Source: an uncultured Bacteroidales bacterium (GTDB taxonomy: Bacteria; Bacteroidota; Bacteroidia; Bacteroidales; F082). Taken from it: 64,000 nucleotides of DNA. The position numbers were made by a program, and so were the translations under genes. The notes below the pieces were generated by a model. It was given only the letters and a program-made list of their open reading frames with translations. It had not been told where the DNA came from and made no database searches. Shown one piece after another: positions 60,981 through 64,000 of the stretch. Every line of letters begins with the position of its first letter. The stretch's first letter is position 1. The stretch spans positions 85,101 through 149,100 of the forward strand of contig CAJOCJ010000004.1 of the NCBI GenBank assembly GCA_905236635.1, in the 5' to 3' direction.

Positions 60981-61051
60981 TGAAATCAAACTGATTTCTG
61001 TGAAAAAACGTGTAGATCGGCTTATGCAAGGATTAACTACACGCTTTTTTT
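60981..61051 (+). ncRNA. Probable small RNA A
   Basis: About 70 nt starting just after promoter copy A. Hairpin 1: GAAATCA (60982-60988) with TGATTTC (60992-60998). Hairpin 2: CGTGTAG (61009-61015) with CTACACG (61037-61043), which encloses a smaller CTT/AAG stem, then TTTTTTT (61045-61051) as an intrinsic terminator. No ORF of note is inside. Its 3' end runs antisense through the last codons of the 171-residue gene on the minus strand. Existence as a transcript is inferred. Confidence 0.6.
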
Positions 61052-61548
61052 ATGTATTCTAGGCTGTATTGAACATGTTTTCCATCTTGTTTCTTGCCAA
61101 TTACTATTTCAATTGTAAAATTCATATAGTCATGTACTTTGCTATTGAAAGTATATCTTAGTTTGATGAGTTCTACATATCGATTCTTGGTCTGATTTCC
61201 TTCTTTAATATTATATGATCTATAATTTTCGTCAAAAGGTTTGGCATTTTTAATTATTTCAGGCAATTTGAGAACAGCGAATGTGGTTTGCCATTGCCTT
61301 GTGGCATTATTTGATGCTTTTTGAAAGCTTTCTTTCCAAATTATATAGATGTTTTCATTAAGAAAATCATTTTTAATGTAGTTTTTGCCTTTTAGTTTTG
61401 ACAACAGTAGTTTGTAAGCGATTTTTATGATGTTTCTCCTTTCGCCTCTAAGTTTTTTATCAGGATTTGTTGGGATTTTGAAATTGAATCTTGTTCCTAA
61501 TAGATGTGATTCAATGTATTCCGGCAAATTGTTGTTGTTTATTTCCAT
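61033..61548 (-). CDS. Hypothetical protein, accessory region
   Basis: A 171-residue, Lys/Asn-rich protein with no signal or TM helix. Residues 1-70 look helical and basic (KLRGERRNIIKIAYKLLLSK). The C-terminal half has strand patterns, FAVLKLPEIIKNAKPF and VELIKLRYTFNSKVHDYMNF, then TIEIVIGKKQDGKHVQYSL. This end resembles the beta-rich nuclease-like domains of phage polyvalent proteins (LPD3 or BECR type), but I cannot confirm it. The last codons (IKKACS) are antisense to the terminator of small RNA A, so the C terminus may be a junction product. A -7 box lies at 61605-61598. Confidence 0.55.
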   Translation of the reverse strand: MEINNNNLPEYIESHLLGTRFNFKIPTNPDKKLRGERRNIIKIAYKLLLSKLKGKNYIKNDFLNENIYIIWKESFQKASNNATRQWQTTFAVLKLPEIIKNAKPFDENYRSYNIKEGNQTKNRYVELIKLRYTFNSKVHDYMNFTIEIVIGKKQDGKHVQYSLEYIKKACS

Positions 61549-61597
61549 GATTTTTAAAAATTAAAAGGTTTCAAAAATAATGTTGAATTCCTCGTTG

Positions 61598-61605
61598 CAA
61601 AAATA
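61598..61605 (-). promoter_or_regulatory. -7 box, first member of a repeated minus-strand promoter
   Basis: TATTTTTG within TATATTTTTGCAACGAGG on the minus strand, 50 nt before ATG 61548. The same sequence recurs at 62072-62065 and, without the GAGG, at 63073-63066. Confidence 0.6.
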
Positions 61606-61713
61606 TAGCGAAAATTATTGTCTGTCAAGGAATTAATTGTAAAATTATTTTTACAAATAAGTCTATTAAGCTACTAAACTATTAAACTAAAAAATGTAAT
61701 TTTTTTTAAAACC

Positions 61714-61749
61714 GGTTGCTCGTTTGAAAATTTGTTGTATCTTTGCAGT
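61714..61749 (+). promoter_or_regulatory. Small-RNA promoter, copy B
   Basis: GTTG (61716-61719 region), 19-nt spacer, TATCTTTG (61738-61745). See copy A at 60944-60979. Confidence 0.7.
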
Positions 61750-61880
61750 GTCAAGGAAGCTTCTATGGTTCCAAGCACTAACCTCAGGCTGGCCGCATAA
61801 TGGTCTTAGGTGTTTAAGGAAACGGACGGCGGCAATCCGTTTAAAGAGTGTGCTACTTTTTCCATAGAAGTTTCCTTTTT
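61750..61880 (+). ncRNA. Probable structured small RNA B
   Basis: About 130 nt. A 16-bp closing stem (61753-61768 with 61862-61877, one G-U) encloses a second stem AGCAC/GTGCT (61774-61778 with 61850-61854), which opens into two hairpins: ACCT/AGGT with GGCC/GGTC (61781-61811) and AAACGGA/TCCGTTT (61820-61826 with 61836-61842). This is a three-way-junction RNA ending in CCTTTTT. The longest plus-strand frame across it (61810 on) is unlike a protein. Bacteroidales-1 and 6S-type RNAs are worth comparing; I cannot assign a family. Confidence 0.65.
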
Positions 61881-61914
61881 ATTATGTCCTCGGTTTTTCG
61901 TGGTTCTGCTGTTT

Positions 61915-62037
61915 TCACTTCCCAATGGTCGCCAGCAAGGCACAGGTCAATTCCATATCGGCACATTTTCTATTGATTTGTCGTGCAATTGTCATTTTTA
62001 GACGACCAACTTTAATCTGATTATTATCATTTTTCAT
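61915..62037 (-). CDS. 40-codon small ORF
   Basis: ATG 62037 to TGA 61915 encodes 40 residues: a basic start (MKNDNNQIKVGRLK), then MTIARQINRKCADMEL and the short hydrophobic end TCALLATIGK. A -7 box (62072-62065) lies 28 nt upstream inside a duplicated promoter sequence. It ends 35 bp from the terminator of small RNA B on the opposite strand. It could be a small peptide gene or a chance frame; the promoter is the only positive evidence. Confidence 0.35.
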   Translation of the reverse strand: MKNDNNQIKVGRLKMTIARQINRKCADMELTCALLATIGK

Positions 62038-62059
62038 AAATTTTAATCTTTAGAAACCT

Positions 62060-62184
62060 CGTTGCAAAAATATAACGAAAAATCGTTGCATTTGCGGTTT
62101 TTACACTTTTTAACACAATATTCATTTTTCTGCAAGAAATCTAAAAATTTCTTTACAAAACAGACTGATTTTAGTGTGTTCTAC
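62060..62184. repeat. 125-bp direct repeat, left copy
   Basis: Runs from CGTTGCAAAAATATAACG to GTGTTCTAC and differs from the right copy (63061-63186) at about three positions. It carries a minus-strand -7 box at 62072-62065. Weaker similarity continues another 20 bp into the end of the yhcG remnant. Confidence 0.95.
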
Positions 62185-62198
62185 CTTCTATTAAACTA

Positions 62199-62982
62199 CT
62201 AAGCTGATTTGTTGTTCAGTCTGGCTTTTGCTGTTTCCAATGATTTTTGGACATGATTCTTCAAGACCTCGCGAGATGGTAACTCAGTCATATATTGTGC
62301 CACTTTAATACCTGCTTTGTCCAATTGCAATAGTTCAATTTGTTCGTCGCCACCTTCGGTGCAGAGTATCCTCCAAACTTCTTTCGTTGTACATGCCCTT
62401 GAGTCCAGTAAACTCCAGAAAATAAGGGCTTTTGAAAACCAAATCTGGACTCATAACATCATCATTGCGTAATGAGGCCAGTTCTTTTTTGATTAGTTCA
62501 TCTGGTTTGCTTGCAATGGCGGTGCGTTCGAAAAGCATGCTGTCAATCTTTTCTTTTAGTGTTCGTTTACTCCATCGTTCTGAAGCGGCCATTGTTAGAT
62601 AAAACTCTCGTTTTAGATCATCTTTTAGAGGCATTACCATAAGAAAATGAGACCATGACAATTGTGACACCAGTGGTGACAAAATTTGCTCATCAGGAAA
62701 AATCGAAGCGAATTGCATCATCCTACGTATGTTTCTTTCTTCAAATCCCTTAGAACCGTACTCTTCTTGTAATTGTTGCACTATTGGTACGACAATTTGC
62801 TTTCCATACTCAGCACGTTGATTACCAAGTACTTCCCGGTTAATTCGTTCGCCAATGTGCCAATACATCATAGTCATTGTATAATTGGCAGTAGTTGCAA
62901 CCCGACCTCGTGCCTGATCAATAATATAACGCAGGTCATTCATTAGGTTTTTTGTGTGTGTCGCAGTAATAATCTGTTTCAT
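62199..62982 (-). pseudogene. YhcG/DUF1016 family nuclease gene with the catalytic core deleted
   Basis: The N-terminal DUF1016 domain is intact from ATG 62982 (MKQIITATHTKNL) through YWHIGERINREVLGNQRAEYG and VFKSPYFLEFTGLKGMYNERSLED. At that point, where the PD-(D/E)XK nuclease should follow, the sequence jumps in another frame to the extreme C terminus: ILCTEGGDEQIELLQLDKAG, ending at a stop at 62199. The original frame stops at 62335. Compared with complete YhcG proteins (about 340 residues), roughly 80-130 residues are missing. It is flanked by the 125-bp direct repeats. YhcG genes often sit in type I restriction or defence loci. It cannot make an active nuclease. Confidence 0.85.
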
Positions 62983-63060
62983 AAATAACAAACAATTAGT
63001 TGATAATTATTTAATGATTCTTTAGTTTCATAAAACAAGTTTTTGAGTTTCATTCAGTAA

Positions 63061-63186
63061 CGTTGCAAAAATATAACGAAAAATCGTTGCATTTGCGGTT
63101 TTTACACTTTTTAACACAATATTCATTTTTTTTGCAAGAAATCTAAAAATTTCTTTACAAAACAGACCGATTTTAGTGTGTTCTAC
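63061..63186. repeat. 125-bp direct repeat, right copy
   Basis: Second copy of the sequence at 62060-62184, one T longer. Its -7 box (63073-63066, minus strand) is the probable promoter of the yhcG remnant, with a leader of about 80 nt. Confidence 0.95.
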
Positions 63187-63264
63187 AGTCTATGAAACTT
63201 CTAAGCTATTAAGCTAATAAGCTAAAAGCGGAAATGTTAAAAAATTTTTACAAAAAGTGCCTTG

Positions 63265-63520
63265 TAATGCGGTTTGTTCCTTTTCCCTTGATGGAAAATG
63301 AACCGAAAAGATCAAGGCCCGAATTATCGGCCCCCGCTGCAGCCGTCCTAAGGCGGTGATCCTCATGGCGGGGAGTGCTTTCTGCTGAAAGCAAACGACT
63401 GGGCGCCCCGCCTTGAGTATCATCCGCTTAGTTCGGCTTTTGGCCCTCGCTTCCCCGCAATCGGGCCGGGCCCCCGCGCCGCGAAGCGAAGTGGGGGCGA
63501 AGCCGAGATGCAAGGGACGC
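63265..63520. other. GC-rich block of nested inverted repeats, apparently non-coding
   Basis: This stretch is visibly richer in G+C than the AT-rich DNA on both sides. Stems: TGCTTTC/GAAAGCA (63376-63393) inside GGCGGGG/CCCCGCC (63367-63373 with 63406-63412), inside an imperfect CTAAG...TGAT / ATCA...CTTAG (63348-63360 with 63419-63431); and GCCCCC/GGGGGC (63470-63475 with 63493-63498). The 99-codon minus-strand frame across it (63214-63513) has a Pro/Arg/Ala-rich composition unlike neighbouring genes. It may be a structured RNA, a recombination site or the end of a mobile element. Confidence 0.55.
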
Positions 63521-63538
63521 TAATTGTTACAACAATTA
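63521..63538. repeat. Perfect palindrome at the end of the rhuM fragment
   Basis: TAATTGTT-AC-AACAATTA, 8-bp arms with a 2-nt centre. It lies exactly between the GC-rich block and the rhuM reading frame and contains the rhuM stop codon (63536-63538). Confidence 0.8.
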
Positions 63539-64000
63539 CAAAATAGAAAGAATTATCTCTTTCTTAGCTTTTCTGACCAAATCTGAGATGAAGTTATAAG
63601 CATCAAATATTTGTCCATCATGGAAAATGCCTTCTACTGGTGGTAGCGAGGTTTTAACAAAGAAATCTATTTTCTCTTCGGTTTTGCTAACTCGTTGTTC
63701 CAATCGTTCAAAACGTTGATTGACTGAATAGTCGTGTAGTATATGGTTTTTAATAACTGGAAGAGCCCATTTACGGAAATCAGTGCCACGTTGTGATTTT
63801 ACTCTATATCCCACAGAAATAATGGCATCTAAATTATAATACAAAACATGATAATTTTTCCCATCTGTAGCAGTTGTCAAGAAATCCTTGACAACTGAAT
63901 CTCGTACCAATTCACCTTCCTTAAACGCGTTATTAATGTGAAGGCTGATATTCTGTTTGGTTGTTTCAAATAGAATTGTCATTTGATTTTGAGTCAACCA
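63536..64000 (-). CDS. RhuM/ORF6N family protein, 5' end outside window and 3' end truncated
   Basis: The frame is open to the window edge; its first in-window codons read LTQNQMTILFETTKQNISLHINNAF, the N-terminal DNA-binding part of RhuM-type proteins, where a Trp usually precedes. It continues with the family block NYHVLYYNLDAIISVGYRVKSQRGTDFRKWA and the RLEQRVSKTEEKIDFFVKTSLPPVEG hinge. It ends at FDAYNFISDLVRKAKKEIILSIL, where related proteins go on with a phospholipase-D-like domain of 150 or more residues. The C-terminal half is thus lost at the palindrome. RhuM genes commonly accompany type I restriction-modification genes. Confidence 0.75.
   Translation of the reverse strand, partial: WLTQNQMTILFETTKQNISLHINNAFKEGELVRDSVVKDFLTTATDGKNYHVLYYNLDAIISVGYRVKSQRGTDFRKWALPVIKNHILHDYSVNQRFERLEQRVSKTEEKIDFFVKTSLPPVEGIFHDGQIFDAYNFISDLVRKAKKEIILSIL

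Noticed and set aside
61810..62001. 63-codon plus-strand ORF starting inside small RNA B
   Set aside because: It begins within the RNA stem region, crosses the terminator, and lies opposite the 40-codon ORF that has the better promoter.
62060..63186. Composite transposon or IS element flanked by the 125-bp repeats
   Set aside because: The repeats have no terminal inverted repeats or transposase gene, and no target-site duplication is visible around them. Duplicated regulatory sequence is the simpler reading.
63214..63513. 99-codon minus-strand ORF over the GC-rich block
   Set aside because: It spans nested inverted repeats, has Arg/Pro/Ala-rich composition unlike neighbouring genes, and shows no promoter or family resemblance. 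It is better explained as structured non-coding DNA.
60908..64000. tRNA, tmRNA or rRNA gene in the accessory region
   Set aside because: I looked for T-loop (GGTTCRAATCC) and acceptor-stem pairing in both strands of all gaps and found none.

Overview
The window is a gene-dense chromosomal segment of a Bacteroidota bacterium, most likely order Bacteroidales. The evidence is a 289-residue RpoD of the Bacteroidetes type, many intergenic TAnnTTTG (-7) boxes often preceded by TTTG (-33), weak Shine-Dalgarno sequences, numerous MKK...C lipoproteins, a PG0541-type efflux accessory gene and an M49 peptidase with the HECLGH zinc motif found in Bacteroides. I cannot name genus or species. There are no rRNA or tRNA genes, no CRISPR array and no recognisable transposase.

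Layout: the end of an Hsp20 gene; a His-rich metal permease diverging from a rimM-trmN6-DMT-lipoprotein-arcC run (0.2-4.4 kb); dnaB, a Cas4/AddB-like Fe-S nuclease and a MATE pump on the minus strand (4.4-8.6 kb); a coiled-coil lipoprotein with a sigma-54 promoter next to a sigma-54-type response regulator (8.6-11.2 kb); trmH, a TPR protein, fmt, HU, recQ, typA, a hybrid histidine kinase and galM (11.2-21.6 kb); an RND tripartite efflux operon with PG0541 (21.6-27.4 kb); trkH, an MscS channel, DagK with an LTA-synthase-like enzyme, M23 peptidase, beta-helix lipoprotein, thioredoxin, SPFH-smpB (27.6-38.5 kb); an M49 peptidase fused to a nicotinamidase, followed by a phosphoethanolamine transferase (38.6-42.8 kb); tex, aroE and TPR genes (43.6-48.4 kb); a frameshifted glmM (48.5-49.9 kb); a minus-strand operon dapF-GNAT-mltG-PMM-TPR-recR (50.2-54.9 kb); deg protease, rpoD, yidC, aroK and rlmD (55.0-60.9 kb).

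The last 3 kb (60.9-64.0 kb) differ in character. They are AT-rich accessory DNA with two probable small-RNA genes driven by near-identical promoters, a 40-codon ORF, a YhcG/DUF1016 gene that has lost its nuclease core and is flanked by 125-bp direct repeats, a GC-rich block of nested inverted repeats, and a RhuM-family gene whose end is replaced at a perfect palindrome. This looks like an eroding defence or restriction-modification island.

The most interesting items are the sigma-54 promoter with helically phased TGTGGAA repeats beside a matching activator gene, the M49-nicotinamidase fusion, the paired small RNAs, and the 5-nt deletion in the glmM active-site loop. Starts were adjusted where the longest ORF began with TTG inside or upstream of a promoter box (MATE, M23, TPR at 48.4 kb, YhcG).
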